DNA of 64,000 nt from Clostridium sp. M62/1 (GCF_020736365.1 NZ_CP085988.1:1556001-1620000); one strand, 5' to 3'. Shown: positions 33,055 through 43,156, numbered from the stretch's first letter. Made by a program: numbers and translations. Notes: a model not told the origin generated them from the sequence alone.

Positions 33055-34095
33055 ATGTCAGATACAGAAAAGCAGAAGACAGAGGCACAGAGAAGGGCAA
33101 GCCTGATTTCCGGCTTTCAGCCCAGGACCGATCTGGCTGTGGAGGAGCAGGAGAGCCGCGGGGAGGAATCGGGGAAGCTGAGAGGAGTGAGAGTGAGAGA
33201 GTGGCAGCACGGGGAGCGGAGAATCCGCCTGACAGAGGTAGCCATTCTGGATGAGCGCGGTGCGAAGGCCATGGGAAAGCCTGTTGGAACTTACCTGACG
33301 CTGGAAGCGCCGGAGCTGGCAAAAGAGGATGAATCGTACCACCAGGAAGCGTCTGCAGAGCTGGGAGAACAGCTTCTGTCCCTGGTCCAGAAATGCTGCC
33401 CGGACAATCCAAAGCCCAGGATTCTCATTGCAGGTCTTGGAAACCTCCAGGTGACGCCGGACTCTCTGGGACCCAGGGTGGTGGAGCAGCTTCAGATGAC
33501 GCGCCATCTGAATATGGAGTATGATCCCGGGTTCTGCCGGCGAAACGCTCTGCCTGTGCTGAGCGGAATCGTTCCGGGTGTTATGGCACAGACGGGAATG
33601 GAGACTGCGGAGATCATAAAGGGGATTGTGGGCCAGACGGGGCCGGATCTGCTGATCGCTGTGGACGCGCTGGCCGCCAGGAGCATCAGACGCCTCACAG
33701 CCACCATCCAGCTGACGGATACAGGGATCCATCCGGGCTCAGGTGTGGGAAATCACCGCCACAGCCTGACCAGGGAAAGCCTTGGAATTCCCGTAATTGC
33801 CATCGGAGTTCCCACTGTGGTGGGGGCCGCTGCCATTGTCCACGATACGGTTGAGAGCATGATACAGGCCCTCTCTGAAAGCGAGGGGACAAAAGGATGG
33901 GGAGACTATGTGCAGCGCCTGGAACCGGATGAGCAGTATGAGCTGATTCGGGAGCTCTTAGAGCCCCAGTTCGGTCCCATGTTTGTCACGCCCCAGGACA
34001 TCGACGAGAGAGTGAGGCGCCTGAGCTTTACCGTGTCCGAGGGGATTCACGCTGCCCTTTACAGGCAGAATGACACGGCATCTGCAGAGGCGTGA
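33055..34095 (+). CDS. gpr: GPR germination protease
   Basis: Spore protease that degrades small acid-soluble proteins at germination. 346 residues. The N-terminal region holds the self-processing prodomain, followed by the PRTDLAVEEQE segment that resembles the SASP cleavage site. Conserved blocks include LIAGLGNLQVTPDSLGPRVV, GIVPGVMAQTGMET, VDALAARS and GSGVGNHR. AGGAGG lies 8 nt before the start. Normally transcribed in the forespore from a sigma-G promoter; the IS ends only 84 bp upstream and I see no convincing sigma-G promoter in those 84 bp. Followed by spoIIP, as in Bacillus. Confidence 0.95.
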   Translation: MSDTEKQKTEAQRRASLISGFQPRTDLAVEEQESRGEESGKLRGVRVREWQHGERRIRLTEVAILDERGAKAMGKPVGTYLTLEAPELAKEDESYHQEASAELGEQLLSLVQKCCPDNPKPRILIAGLGNLQVTPDSLGPRVVEQLQMTRHLNMEYDPGFCRRNALPVLSGIVPGVMAQTGMETAEIIKGIVGQTGPDLLIAVDALAARSIRRLTATIQLTDTGIHPGSGVGNHRHSLTRESLGIPVIAIGVPTVVGAAAIVHDTVESMIQALSESEGTKGWGDYVQRLEPDEQYELIRELLEPQFGPMFVTPQDIDERVRRLSFTVSEGIHAALYRQNDTASAEA

Positions 34096-34152
34096 CATAC
34101 CCGGCAAAATAAACTGCTCTGCCATAGAACTGTAAAATAATCCGTCCCTCTG

Positions 34153-34160
34153 CATAGAAT
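34153..34160 (+). promoter_or_regulatory. Possible sigma-E -10 box for spoIIP
   Basis: CATAGAAT at 34153-34160, about 60 bp above spoIIP, resembles the sigma-E -10 consensus CATACAAT; the AT-rich segment AAAATAAT lies at a suitable distance upstream. Weak, context-supported only. Confidence 0.3.
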
Positions 34161-34218
34161 GTAGGAGGGAAAATACTGCCGGAAGGCCGGGCTGGCCAGA
34201 ATCCGGCGAAAAGGCGGG

Positions 34219-35613
34219 ATGGGAATGGCGCAGGCAAAACGGCATCGCAGCAGCTTTGAAAGAAAACTGAGACAGACAGCGGTACGGATGGAGAGCAGAG
34301 GAATCTGGCAGTCTCTCCGCTCTGCAGCTGTATCTGCCTGCATCTGCGGGCTTGTTTTTTTATGCCTTTCCCAGACGGCAGTGCCGCCCGTACCCGGACA
34401 GGAGAGAGGGCTTTCCCGCCTGGAGGAAACCCTGTTTTCAGCCTGTGGGAAGCTCTTGTTTCCAGCATCCTGTTTTCCGGGGCAGGATGAAAAAGCTTCA
34501 GACATGGATGCCATGCTTGCGGGAATGATCAGGGGAGGGGTGCCCTGGTACAGCATGATAAGCGGACCAGGGATAGATAAGCCGCCGGAGAGCGATCCCG
34601 CTTACAGGCGCTACCTTGAAAACCAGAAGGCTGCAGGGGAGTACAGAGAGCTTGTGGATAAACTGTCTGCAAGCTCCGTTCTCGGTGGAAATTCTGGTTC
34701 TCTGCCAGGGGATGGCGGGGAGAGCACGGAATCGGAAAATCTGACTGCCTCCGGAACGCCCATTCTGGCCGAACTGGGGACTACGGCGGGAGAATTCCTC
34801 CTCAAGCGGTCAGAGCTGCCCGTTGCAGGGAAGACCTACCTTTTAGAACAGCTTGAGGACTATGACTATGTGATGAAAAATTTCTATACGGTTCATCCCA
34901 CTGCCGCAGCCGGACGCGATATGATCAATGCGGAAACCTTTCTCTCAAAGGATTTTGCCCTGGAGCAGGACAGCTCCAAGCCTCAGATTCTCATTTACCA
35001 CAGCCACTCCCAGGAGGAGTTTGCAGATTACCACAGGGGAAACCGTGAGGCGACGATTGTGGGGGTGGGGGAGTATCTGACAGAACTTCTCCGAAAGAAG
35101 GGCTATCAGGTGATCCACGATACCTCTGTCTATGATCTGAGGGAGGGAACGCTTGACCGGAGCAAGGCATATACATATGCGCTGGAAGGCATTGAGAGCA
35201 TCCTGAAAGAAAATCCCTCCATCCAGGTAGTTCTCGACCTTCACAGGGACGGGGTGGCAGAAGGGACTCATCTGGTTCGGGAGATCAACGGAAAGCCCAC
35301 GGCAACCGTGATGTTTTTTAATGGAACCAGCCAGACGCCGGACGGCCCAATCTCCTATCTGGAAAATCCCAACAGGGAAGATAACCTGGCCTTCAGCTTC
35401 CAGCTGAAGCTCTGCGCGGAGGCCTTCTATCCCGGCTATACGAGAAATATTTATCTGAAGGGGCTGCGCTACAACCTTCACGTCCGCCCGAGAAGCGCCC
35501 TCATCGAGGTGGGAGCCCAGACGAACACCTATGAGGAGGCCCTGAATGCCATGGAGCCCCTGGCAGAGCTTCTCGACACTGTGCTGGGGAAAAGACAGAT
35601 GGGACAGCAGTAA
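34219..35613 (+). CDS. spoIIP: Stage II sporulation protein P
   Basis: Cell-wall amidase/endopeptidase of the SpoIID-SpoIIM-SpoIIP engulfment machine, mother-cell membrane. 464 residues. An N-terminal TM (SLRSAAVSACICGLVFLCLS) precedes a long linker; the catalytic Amidase_3-like domain starts near residue 250 with ILIYHSHSQEEF (Zn ligands), VVLDLHRDG, and NLHVRPRSALIEVGAQTNT with the catalytic Glu. It follows gpr by 123 bp. The first residues before the TM are long and basic; a later start is possible. Confidence 0.93.
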   Translation: MGMAQAKRHRSSFERKLRQTAVRMESRGIWQSLRSAAVSACICGLVFLCLSQTAVPPVPGQERGLSRLEETLFSACGKLLFPASCFPGQDEKASDMDAMLAGMIRGGVPWYSMISGPGIDKPPESDPAYRRYLENQKAAGEYRELVDKLSASSVLGGNSGSLPGDGGESTESENLTASGTPILAELGTTAGEFLLKRSELPVAGKTYLLEQLEDYDYVMKNFYTVHPTAAAGRDMINAETFLSKDFALEQDSSKPQILIYHSHSQEEFADYHRGNREATIVGVGEYLTELLRKKGYQVIHDTSVYDLREGTLDRSKAYTYALEGIESILKENPSIQVVLDLHRDGVAEGTHLVREINGKPTATVMFFNGTSQTPDGPISYLENPNREDNLAFSFQLKLCAEAFYPGYTRNIYLKGLRYNLHVRPRSALIEVGAQTNTYEEALNAMEPLAELLDTVLGKRQMGQQ

Positions 35614-35678
35614 GGTCGGATGACCGGAATGCAGGACTGAAAAGACAGCACAGACGGCAAAAAATAGAGGCCAGTCTG

Positions 35679-35707
35679 TTGCAGGAAAAAGAAAAAAATG
35701 ATATATT
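35679..35707 (+). promoter_or_regulatory. lepA promoter
   Basis: TTGCAG (35679-35684), 17-bp spacer, TATATT (35702-35707), about 90 bp above lepA. Confidence 0.65.
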
Positions 35708-35794
35708 CTACTATATGCTGCCCGGGTGCGGCAAAAGGGAGGGAGAGGACGTTTGCCTTCCTTCCCGGACAATACGAAGAAAAGAGGAGAACAG

Positions 35795-37609
35795 ATGGCA
35801 ATAGTTGACCAGAGCAAAATCAGAAATTTTTGTATTATCGCCCATATCGATCACGGCAAGTCAACCCTTGCAGACAGAATTATAGAGATGACCGGCCTTC
35901 TCACCAGCAGGGAGATGCAGGCCCAGGTGCTTGACAACATGGAACTTGAGAGGGAGAGAGGAATCACCATCAAGTCCCAGGCGGTGCGCACGGTGTACAA
36001 GGCAAAGGATGGGGAGGAGTATATCTTCAACCTTATCGACACTCCAGGACACGTTGACTTTAACTATGAGGTGTCGCGAAGCCTCGCTGCCTGTGACGGG
36101 GCCATTCTGGTAGTGGATGCAGCCCAGGGAATCGAGGCACAGACCCTGGCAAACGTATATCTGGCCCTGGATCACGATCTGGACGTGTTCCCCGTTATTA
36201 ATAAGGTAGATCTTCCAAGCGCAGATCCGGATCATGTGGCGGCGGAGATCGAGGATGTGATCGGCTTAGAGGCCCACGACGCACCGAGGATCTCGGCCAA
36301 GACAGGCTTGAATGTGGATCAGGTGCTGGAGCAGATCGTGGAAAAGATCCCTGCACCCAAGGGAGATTCCGAGGCGCCCCTTCAGGCCCTGATCTTTGAC
36401 TCCCTCTACGATTCCTACCGGGGAGTTATCGTGTTCTGCCGTATAAAAAACGGAACGGTGAAAAAAGGCACTCCCATTAAGATGATGGCCACAGGTGCCA
36501 CAGCAGAGGTTGTGGAGGTGGGATACTTCGGCGCCGGACAGTTTATCGCCTGCGACGAGCTGTCTGCCGGAATGGTAGGCTATATTACGGCCAGCATTAA
36601 GAATGTGCGTGATACCCGTGTGGGAGATACCATCACAAACAGAGAAAATCCCTGCAGCGAGCCCCTGCCGGGCTACAAGAAGGTAACGCCCATGGTGTAC
36701 TGCGGCATGTATCCGGCCGACAGCGCCAAATACCCGGATCTGAGAGACGCGCTGGAGAAGCTGCAGCTCAATGATGCGGCCCTGTTCTTTGAGCCGGAGA
36801 CCTCCCTGGCCCTGGGATTTGGCTTCCGGTGCGGATTCTTAGGACTTCTGCACCTGGATATTATCGAGGAGAGGCTGGAGCGGGAGTACAACCTGGATCT
36901 GGTGACAACAGCTCCCGGCGTTATCTACCGCGTCCACAAGACGAACGGAGAGATGATTGAGCTGACGAACCCCTCCAACCTTCCGGATCCGTCAGAGATT
37001 GAATATATGGAGGAACCCATTGTGACGGCTGAGATTATGGTGACCTCCGACTATGTGGGAGCCATCATGCAGCTGTGCCAGGAGAGAAGGGGCAATTACC
37101 TGGGCATGGAGTACATTGAGGGGACAAGGGCGCTTTTAAAGTACGAGCTCCCGCTCAATGAGATTATCTACGACTTCTTCGATGCCCTGAAGTCCCGCTC
37201 CAGAGGCTATGCGTCCTTTGACTACGAGCTGAAGGGCTATGAGAGATCTGAGCTTGTAAAGCTGGACATCCTTGTAAACCGCGAGGAGGTGGATGCCCTC
37301 TCCTTCATCGTGTTTGCCGGCTCTGCCTACGAGAGGGGAAGGAAGATGTGCGAGAAATTAAAGGAGGAGATCCCCCGCCATCTGTTTGAGATCCCGATTC
37401 AGGCGGCCATCGGCGGCAAGGTCATTGCCAGGGAAACGGTGAAGGCTATGAGAAAGGACGTTCTGGCAAAATGCTACGGCGGCGATATTTCCCGAAAGAG
37501 AAAGCTGCTGGAGAAGCAGAAAGAGGGAAAGAAGCGTATGCGCCAGATCGGAAATGTGGAGATTCCGCAGAAGGCATTTATGAGTGTCCTGAAGCTGGAT
37601 GAAGAATAA
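35795..37609 (+). CDS. lepA: Elongation factor 4 (LepA)
   Basis: Ribosome-associated GTPase that back-translocates or aids ribosome assembly. 604 residues. G1 [13 protein letters not shown], switch I with [10 protein letters not shown]3 DTPGHVDF, G4 [10 protein letters not shown], then the EF-G-like domains and the LepA-specific C-terminal domain ([20 protein letters not shown]). The frame is open to 35726, but [19 protein letters not shown] with a GAGGAG site fixes the start at 35795. Followed by hemW as in other Firmicutes. Confidence 0.97.
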   Translation: MAIVDQSKIRNFCIIAHIDHGKSTLADRIIEMTGLLTSREMQAQVLDNMELERERGITIKSQAVRTVYKAKDGEEYIFNLIDTPGHVDFNYEVSRSLAACDGAILVVDAAQGIEAQTLANVYLALDHDLDVFPVINKVDLPSADPDHVAAEIEDVIGLEAHDAPRISAKTGLNVDQVLEQIVEKIPAPKGDSEAPLQALIFDSLYDSYRGVIVFCRIKNGTVKKGTPIKMMATGATAEVVEVGYFGAGQFIACDELSAGMVGYITASIKNVRDTRVGDTITNRENPCSEPLPGYKKVTPMVYCGMYPADSAKYPDLRDALEKLQLNDAALFFEPETSLALGFGFRCGFLGLLHLDIIEERLEREYNLDLVTTAPGVIYRVHKTNGEMIELTNPSNLPDPSEIEYMEEPIVTAEIMVTSDYVGAIMQLCQERRGNYLGMEYIEGTRALLKYELPLNEIIYDFFDALKSRSRGYASFDYELKGYERSELVKLDILVNREEVDALSFIVFAGSAYERGRKMCEKLKEEIPRHLFEIPIQAAIGGKVIARETVKAMRKDVLAKCYGGDISRKRKLLEKQKEGKKRMRQIGNVEIPQKAFMSVLKLDEE

Positions 37610-37649
37610 TTACGGAATGAAACAAAACAGAGAAAAAGGAGCCATACAG

Positions 37650-38996
37650 ATGGAAACAGGCAGCAGACCCATCCCTCTGGAGCTCTATATCCACATCCCC
37701 TTCTGTATCCGCAAATGCGCCTACTGCGATTTCCTGTCCTTTCCGGCAGGGGAGGAGGAGAGAAGCCTCTACGTGGAACAGCTGGCGAGGGAGATTGAGG
37801 AGGCGGGTGCCGCTTTCGGTGAATATGTGGCAGAGACGGTATTTATCGGAGGCGGCACCCCCTCTGTGCTTGAAGGTGCGCAGATCGGAAGGATTATGGA
37901 TGCTATGAGGGAGAGCTTTCATTTATCTGAGGAAGCAGAAATTACCATGGAGGTAAACCCTGGCACGGCCAGTCCCGAAAAGCTGAGAAGCTGGCGCCGT
38001 TCAGGCATCAACCGCCTGAGCCTGGGGCTTCAGTCTGCACAGAACCGGGAGCTCAGATACCTGGGAAGGATTCACACGGCGGAGGATTTTCTGGAGAGCT
38101 TTCATGCAGCCAGAGAGGCAGGCTTTGAGAATATCAATGTGGATCTCATGTCCGCCCTCCCCGGCCAGACAGAGGAGGCCTGGGAGGACACCCTGAAAAA
38201 GGTGCTGTCCCTAATGCCGGAGCATATCTCAGCCTACAGTCTGATTATTGAAGAGGGGACCCCGTTTTACGAGAAGTACGGAACAGAGGGGATGGAAAGA
38301 AAGGGGAAGGCCCGGGCTCGGGCGGATTTGCCGCCCCTGCCGGACGAGGATACGGAGCGAAGCATGTACGAGGCCACAGAGCGGATCCTGAGTGAGGCAG
38401 GATATCACCGCTATGAGATTTCCAACTACGCAAGGCCGGGATTTGAGTGCCGCCACAACAGAGGATACTGGACAGGCACAGAGTATCTGGGGCTTGGACT
38501 GGGAGCTTCTTCCTACATAATAAGAAACCGGGAAGCAGACCTGGGAGGCTGTCCGGACGAAGCCGGCCTTCTGGCGCTTTCCGGAGCGGAGCGATTTTTA
38601 AATACCCCGGATATGGGGAAATACCTGGCATATTCCAGGGAGGACTTCAGGGCGGGAAGGCATACAGAGGGAAGAGACCGCCTCACCTGGAAGGACAGGA
38701 TGGAGGAGTTTATGTTCCTGGGGCTCAGGCTCACAGAAGGGGTGGCAGAACAGGAATTTGAACACCGGTTTGGCTGTCCCATCAGGCAGGTTTATGGGAA
38801 GGCACTGGAAGAGTGCGTTCGGGAAGGGCTGATGGAGTATGTGCACGATCCCGCCTGCAGCGGGAGCGTGAGCCCGAACGGCCTGGTTCAGACTCAGGGC
38901 AAGGAGGCCCTGGACAGCCGGTGGCGCCTGACAGGCAGAGGCGTGGATGTGAGCAACTGGGTGCTGGCAAAATTCCTCATAGATGAAAAGGCGTAG
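37650..38996 (+). CDS. hemW: HemW-type radical SAM protein (heme chaperone)
   Basis: 448 residues. The radical SAM cluster motif is CIRKCAYCDF (Cx3Cx2C, about residues 22-29), then FIGGGTPSVL and VNPGT, characteristic of the HemN/HemW group; the C-terminal HemN_C region is present (RMEEFMFLGLRLTEGV). HemW inserts heme into respiratory enzymes in other bacteria and is not a coproporphyrinogen oxidase; the role in an anaerobe is unclear. Start at 37650 chosen because AAAAAGGAG lies 8 nt upstream; an in-frame ATG at 37599 overlaps lepA and has no site. Confidence 0.9.
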   Translation: METGSRPIPLELYIHIPFCIRKCAYCDFLSFPAGEEERSLYVEQLAREIEEAGAAFGEYVAETVFIGGGTPSVLEGAQIGRIMDAMRESFHLSEEAEITMEVNPGTASPEKLRSWRRSGINRLSLGLQSAQNRELRYLGRIHTAEDFLESFHAAREAGFENINVDLMSALPGQTEEAWEDTLKKVLSLMPEHISAYSLIIEEGTPFYEKYGTEGMERKGKARARADLPPLPDEDTERSMYEATERILSEAGYHRYEISNYARPGFECRHNRGYWTGTEYLGLGLGASSYIIRNREADLGGCPDEAGLLALSGAERFLNTPDMGKYLAYSREDFRAGRHTEGRDRLTWKDRMEEFMFLGLRLTEGVAEQEFEHRFGCPIRQVYGKALEECVREGLMEYVHDPACSGSVSPNGLVQTQGKEALDSRWRLTGRGVDVSNWVLAKFLIDEKA

Positions 38997-38999
38997 CTG

Positions 39000-39028
39000 T
39001 TGTCGGACCATGTCTGGTGTGCTATCAT
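39000..39028 (+). promoter_or_regulatory. Promoter of the TauE/SafE permease gene, long leader
   Basis: TTGTCG (39000-39005), 17-bp spacer, TATCAT (39023-39028). The 190-nt leader contains a CTGCAT/TGCAG stem and, just before the GGGAGG site, GCCGGAG (39159-39165) able to pair with CTCCGGC (39198-39204). No riboswitch family recognised. Confidence 0.5.
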
Positions 39029-39221
39029 GTAAAACAGTGAAGGCAGGCGGACATGGTGAGAGCCAGGGAATAAAGAAGAGAGAAGCCGGCAGGAGCAATA
39101 GACCGGCCAGACAGAGAGCTGCATCTGCAGGAACATACAGAAAATATATGACATAAGAGCCGGAGCAGAGCCTGTGCAGCATCTGCCCTGATCTGCACTC
39201 CGGCCATACTGGGAGGAAAAA

Positions 39222-39980
39222 ATGGAAATTTCACTGACACAATATCTGATCGTCTGTCCCCTTGTATTTCTGGCAGGCCTGATGGATTCAATCGCAGGCG
39301 GAGGGGGACTTATCTCACTCCCAGCCTTTATGATAGCCGGAATCCCGGCACACCTTTCTCTGGGAAGCAATAAGATGTGCTCTGTGATGGGAACGGTTGT
39401 CTCCACAGCCAGATTCGCAAAAAACGGGTTTATCAATTTTAAAACTTCCATCTGGTTTGCCGCCGCAGCCCTGATTGGCTCTTCCATCGGCTCCCATCTT
39501 GTGCTCCTGGTGAGCGAGGGAGTGATCGAAAAGCTGATGCTTGTCATCCTGCCGATTGTGGCTGTCTACGTGCTCTGGAACAAGAATCTGGGAGATGACT
39601 CCAAGGCGGGGACTCTCTCCAAGGGGAAGATGTTTGCCATCAGCATGGCAGCGGCTCTGATTGTGGGAGCCTACGACGGATTCTACGGGCCGGGCACGGG
39701 AACCTTTCTGATCCTGATTTTAACCGGGGCAGCCCGCTACACCATGAAGGAGGCTGCGGGGACGACGAAGGTGATCAATCTGGCTTCCAATGCGGCAGCC
39801 TTTGCCACCTTCCTTCTGAACGGAAAGGTGCTGATTTCCCTTGGATTTGTGTCCGGCCTGTTCTGCATACTGGGACACTACATCGGCTCCGGCCTGGTAC
39901 TCACAAACGGGAAAAAGATTGTGCGCCCGGTGGTTCTCATCGTGCTGGCGATCCTGTTTGTGAAGGTTCTGATGGGATAG
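39222..39980 (+). CDS. TSUP (TauE/SafE) family membrane permease
   Basis: 252-residue permease with about eight hydrophobic segments in two repeats; each repeat starts with the family feature (AGLMDSIAGGGGLISLPAFM and VGAYDGFYGPGTGTFLIL). Members export or import small sulfur- or carboxyl-containing anions such as sulfite or sulfoacetate. GGGAGG lies 5 nt before the start. It occupies the place where hrcA-grpE-dnaK-dnaJ sit in Bacillus (between hemW and prmA). Substrate unknown. Confidence 0.88.
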   Translation: MEISLTQYLIVCPLVFLAGLMDSIAGGGGLISLPAFMIAGIPAHLSLGSNKMCSVMGTVVSTARFAKNGFINFKTSIWFAAAALIGSSIGSHLVLLVSEGVIEKLMLVILPIVAVYVLWNKNLGDDSKAGTLSKGKMFAISMAAALIVGAYDGFYGPGTGTFLILILTGAARYTMKEAAGTTKVINLASNAAAFATFLLNGKVLISLGFVSGLFCILGHYIGSGLVLTNGKKIVRPVVLIVLAILFVKVLMG

Positions 39981-40044
39981 CGGGACTGTGCCCGGCAGCC
40001 CGGACGGCTGCCGCAAAGAGAGAGCCGGACGGCCTCCATATGAG

Positions 40045-40165
40045 GGCCGCTCAGTCTTGGAATGGGACAGGCTGAGAAAAAGATAGTTTAAGAATGAAAC
40101 AGTCTGAGAATAAAACAGACTCAAAATAAGAAAGACTCAGAATCAGAAAGTCTGAGCATGGGACA
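40045..40165 (+). repeat. Degenerate repeats before prmA
   Basis: A run of loosely repeated units built on GGGACAG/CAGTCTGAGAATA/AGACTCAGAATAAGAAA, on both orientations (AGACTCAG and CTGAGTCT-like). It lies in the 236-bp space between the permease and prmA. No function is evident; it looks like local slippage of a short sequence. Confidence 0.4.
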
Positions 40166-40216
40166 GATTCGGAAAAACGACAGAGAGGAAAGCAGGAGAA
40201 ACGGAGGTAACTGCAG

Positions 40217-41176
40217 ATGAAATGGAAAAAATTTACGCTGACCACCACCACAGAGGCAGTGGATCTGGTCAGCAGCATGTTTGATGAGATCGGAATTGAG
40301 GGAATCGAGATTGAGGACAATGTGCCTCTGACAGAGAAGGAGACGAAGGGAATGTTTATCGACATTCTCCCGGAGCTTCCGCCGGACGACGGGACAGCGA
40401 AGGTCAGCTTCTATCTGGATGACGATGCGGACACGGAAAGTATTCTCGGACAGGTGAGGGAAGGGCTTGAGGAGCTTAAGCTGTTTGTAAACCTGGGAGC
40501 CTGTACCATTGAGGAGTCGGAGACGGAGGACAAGGACTGGATTAACAACTGGAAGCAGTATTTTAAGCCCTTCACTGTGGACGACATTCTGATCAAGCCT
40601 ACCTGGGAGGAGATCCCAAAGGAGCATGAGGACAAGCTGCTGATCCAGATCGATCCGGGAACCGCCTTCGGTACGGGAATGCATGAGACAACCCAGCTGT
40701 GTATCCGCCAGCTGAAGAAATATGTGACTCCCGAGACCAGACTTCTGGATGTGGGAACCGGAAGCGGAATCCTTGGAATTACAGCCTTAAAGCTGGGAGC
40801 CAGGGAAGTGTTCGGAACCGATCTGGACGAAAACGCCATTGTGGCAGTAGGTGAAAACCTGGAGGCAAACGGAATCGGGGAGGGACGATTTACCGTGGTC
40901 CAGGGAAACATCATTGACGATAAGGAGATACAGGACAAAGCCGGCTACGAGTGCTATGACGTGGCAGTGGCCAATATTCTGGCAGATGTGATCATCCTGC
41001 TTCAGAAGGAAATCCCGGTTCACATCAAAAAGGGCGGCATCTTTATCACATCGGGTATCATTAACATGAAGGAGCAGGCTGTGAGGGAGGCATTTGCGGC
41101 CAATGACTCCTTTGAGGTTTTAGAGGTAACCTACCAGGGAGAGTGGGTCAGCGTGACTGCAAGGAGAGTAAAATAA
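40217..41176 (+). CDS. prmA: Ribosomal protein L11 methyltransferase
   Basis: SAM-dependent enzyme methylating lysines of L11. 319 residues; an N-terminal L11-recognition domain (MKWKKFTLTTTTEAVDLVS), then the motif IDPGTAFGTGMHETTQLC, motif I LLDVGTGSGILGI, and the NILADVI post-motif, all characteristic. GGAGG about 10 nt upstream. Followed by rsmE after 18 bp. Confidence 0.96.
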   Translation: MKWKKFTLTTTTEAVDLVSSMFDEIGIEGIEIEDNVPLTEKETKGMFIDILPELPPDDGTAKVSFYLDDDADTESILGQVREGLEELKLFVNLGACTIEESETEDKDWINNWKQYFKPFTVDDILIKPTWEEIPKEHEDKLLIQIDPGTAFGTGMHETTQLCIRQLKKYVTPETRLLDVGTGSGILGITALKLGAREVFGTDLDENAIVAVGENLEANGIGEGRFTVVQGNIIDDKEIQDKAGYECYDVAVANILADVIILLQKEIPVHIKKGGIFITSGIINMKEQAVREAFAANDSFEVLEVTYQGEWVSVTARRVK

Positions 41177-41194
41177 GAGGGGTTTTAAGGGCGC

Positions 41195-41938
41195 ATGTAT
41201 CATTTTTTTGTTGACAGATCCCAGATCCATCCGGAACACATCACCATTACAGGGCCGGATGTCAACCATATCAGGAATGTCCTGCGGATGAAGACCGGAG
41301 AGCAGGTATTAATCAGCAACGGAGAGGACCGGGATTATCTCTGCCGTCTGTCCCGGATCGATCCGGATGAGGTGGAGGCAGAGATTATCCGGGAAAAAGA
41401 GGAGACAACAGAGCTTCCCGCCAGAGTCTGCCTGTTTCAGGGGCTTCCAAAGGGAGATAAGATGGAGCTGATCATTCAGAAGGCAGTGGAGCTTGGAGCC
41501 TATCAGATTATCCCTGTGGCTTCCAAGCGGGCGGTGGTAAAGCTGGATAAGAAGAAGGAGGAGGCAAAGCTCAGACGGTGGAATGCCATTTCGGAGAGTG
41601 CGGCCAAGCAGTCTAAGAGACGCATCATCCCCCAGATCGCACCGGTTATGGAGTTTCGGGAAGCGCTCTCGGCTGTCTCCGGATTCGACCTGGCCTGCAT
41701 CCCCTATGAGTGTGAGTCGGGCATGGAGGCTGTCAGGAAATTTGTGGGTCAGGCTGACGCCGGGCAGAGGATTGCCGTATTCATCGGGCCGGAGGGAGGC
41801 TTTGAGGAGGCAGAAGTCGAGGCGGCTGTCCAGGCAGGGGTCGTGCCGGTGAGCCTTGGAAAGCGGATTCTGAGGACAGAGACGGCAGGACTGTGCATGC
41901 TGTCTGTGCTGGCATTTAAGCTGGAGGGCGGAATTTAG
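41195..41938 (+). CDS. rsmE: 16S rRNA (uracil-1498-N3)-methyltransferase
   Basis: SPOUT-fold (trefoil-knot) methyltransferase of 247 residues. N-terminal PUA-like domain starting MYHFFVDRSQI, then the knot motifs FIGPEGGFEEAEVEAA and LGKRILRTETAGL. The prmA-rsmE pair is conserved in Firmicutes. The ribosome binding site is weak (AAGGGCG), consistent with coupling to prmA. Confidence 0.96.
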   Translation: MYHFFVDRSQIHPEHITITGPDVNHIRNVLRMKTGEQVLISNGEDRDYLCRLSRIDPDEVEAEIIREKEETTELPARVCLFQGLPKGDKMELIIQKAVELGAYQIIPVASKRAVVKLDKKKEEAKLRRWNAISESAAKQSKRRIIPQIAPVMEFREALSAVSGFDLACIPYECESGMEAVRKFVGQADAGQRIAVFIGPEGGFEEAEVEAAVQAGVVPVSLGKRILRTETAGLCMLSVLAFKLEGGI

Positions 41939-42001
41939 GAGAGACATACGGTGGAGGGCAGACGCAGTGTCCGCTGCACCGGGGAAGAAAAGGAGCAGAG
42001 A

Positions 42002-43156
42002 ATGGAAGCATATTTTGATAATTCGGCGACCACGAAGGTATTCGACTGTGTGAAGGATGCGGTGGTTCATGCCATGACAGAGGATTACGGGAATGCAGCC
42101 GCCCGCCATATGAAGGGCGTGGAGGCAGAGAGGCTGATAAAGGAAGCCAGGGCAGAAATTGCCAGGTCCCTGAAGGTTCAGGAAAAAGAGATTCTGTTTA
42201 CCTCCGGCGGTACAGAGTCCAACAATACGGCTCTGATCGGGACAGCCCTTGCCAACCAGAGGGCGGGAAAGCACCTGATCACCACGGCAGTGGAGCATGC
42301 GTCCATCTATAACACCATGGAATTTCTGAGAGAGCAGGGATTTGAGATCACCTATCTTCCGGTGGATTCCTACGGCTGCATTTCCCTGGATGAGCTGCGG
42401 GATGCGGTGAGAGAGGACACGATTCTGGTATCAGTCATGTATGTCAACAATGAGATCGGAGCCGTGGAGCCGGTGGAGGAGATCTCACGGGTGATCAGGG
42501 AAAAGAATCCCAGAACCCTGTTCCATGTAGACGCCATCCAGGCCTATGGAAAGTATGTGATCCGCCCCAAAAAGCAGGGGATTGACCTTTTGTCGGTCAG
42601 CGGGCACAAGATTCACGGCCCCAAGGGCGTGGGATTTTTGTATATCGATGAGAGAGTAAAAATCCGTCCTCTTCTCTACGGAGGCGGGCAGCAGAAGGGG
42701 ATGCGTTCCGGAACGGAGAATGTGCCGGGCTGTGCCGGACTGGGAGCGGCCGTAAAGGAGGTCTACACGGATCACGAGGCCAAGATTGAACGGCTCTATG
42801 GCCTCAGGGAGCGCATGATCGAGGGATTAAAGGCTCTGCCTGGCGTTACCATAAACGGCCATGAGGGACGGGAGAATGCTCCTCAGATCGTGAGCGCCAG
42901 CTTCGAGGGCGTGAGAAGCGAGGTGCTGCTCCACGCGCTGGAGGAAAAGGGGATCTACGTTTCCTCCGGCTCCGCCTGCTCCGTCAACCATCCCGGAGTC
43001 AGCGGAACCCTCAGGGGAATCGGAGTGAAAAAAGAGCTTCTCGACTCCACGATCCGTTTCAGCTTCGGCCTGTTCAACACGCCGGAGGAGGTAGATTACT
43101 GTCTGGAGGTTCTTGCAGAACTTCTCCCGGTGCTCAGAAGATACAGAGCCAGGTAG
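42002..43156 (+). CDS. Cysteine desulfurase (NifS/IscS-like)
   Basis: PLP enzyme producing protein persulfide from cysteine. 384 residues, starting MEAYFDNSATTKVF. PLP Lys is in VSGHKIHGPKGVGF, and the catalytic Cys loop is SSGSACSV. Start at 42002 by family alignment and AAAAGGAG upstream; an earlier in-frame start at 41951 lacks support. Adjacent to thiI, so it most likely supplies sulfur for 4-thiouridine in tRNA (as NifZ does in Bacillus). Confidence 0.93.
   Translation: MEAYFDNSATTKVFDCVKDAVVHAMTEDYGNAAARHMKGVEAERLIKEARAEIARSLKVQEKEILFTSGGTESNNTALIGTALANQRAGKHLITTAVEHASIYNTMEFLREQGFEITYLPVDSYGCISLDELRDAVREDTILVSVMYVNNEIGAVEPVEEISRVIREKNPRTLFHVDAIQAYGKYVIRPKKQGIDLLSVSGHKIHGPKGVGFLYIDERVKIRPLLYGGGQQKGMRSGTENVPGCAGLGAAVKEVYTDHEAKIERLYGLRERMIEGLKALPGVTINGHEGRENAPQIVSASFEGVRSEVLLHALEEKGIYVSSGSACSVNHPGVSGTLRGIGVKKELLDSTIRFSFGLFNTPEEVDYCLEVLAELLPVLRRYRAR

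Noticed and set aside
40045..40165. CRISPR-like repeats
   Set aside because: Units are degenerate, unequal in spacing and without spacers of constant length; no cas genes in the window.
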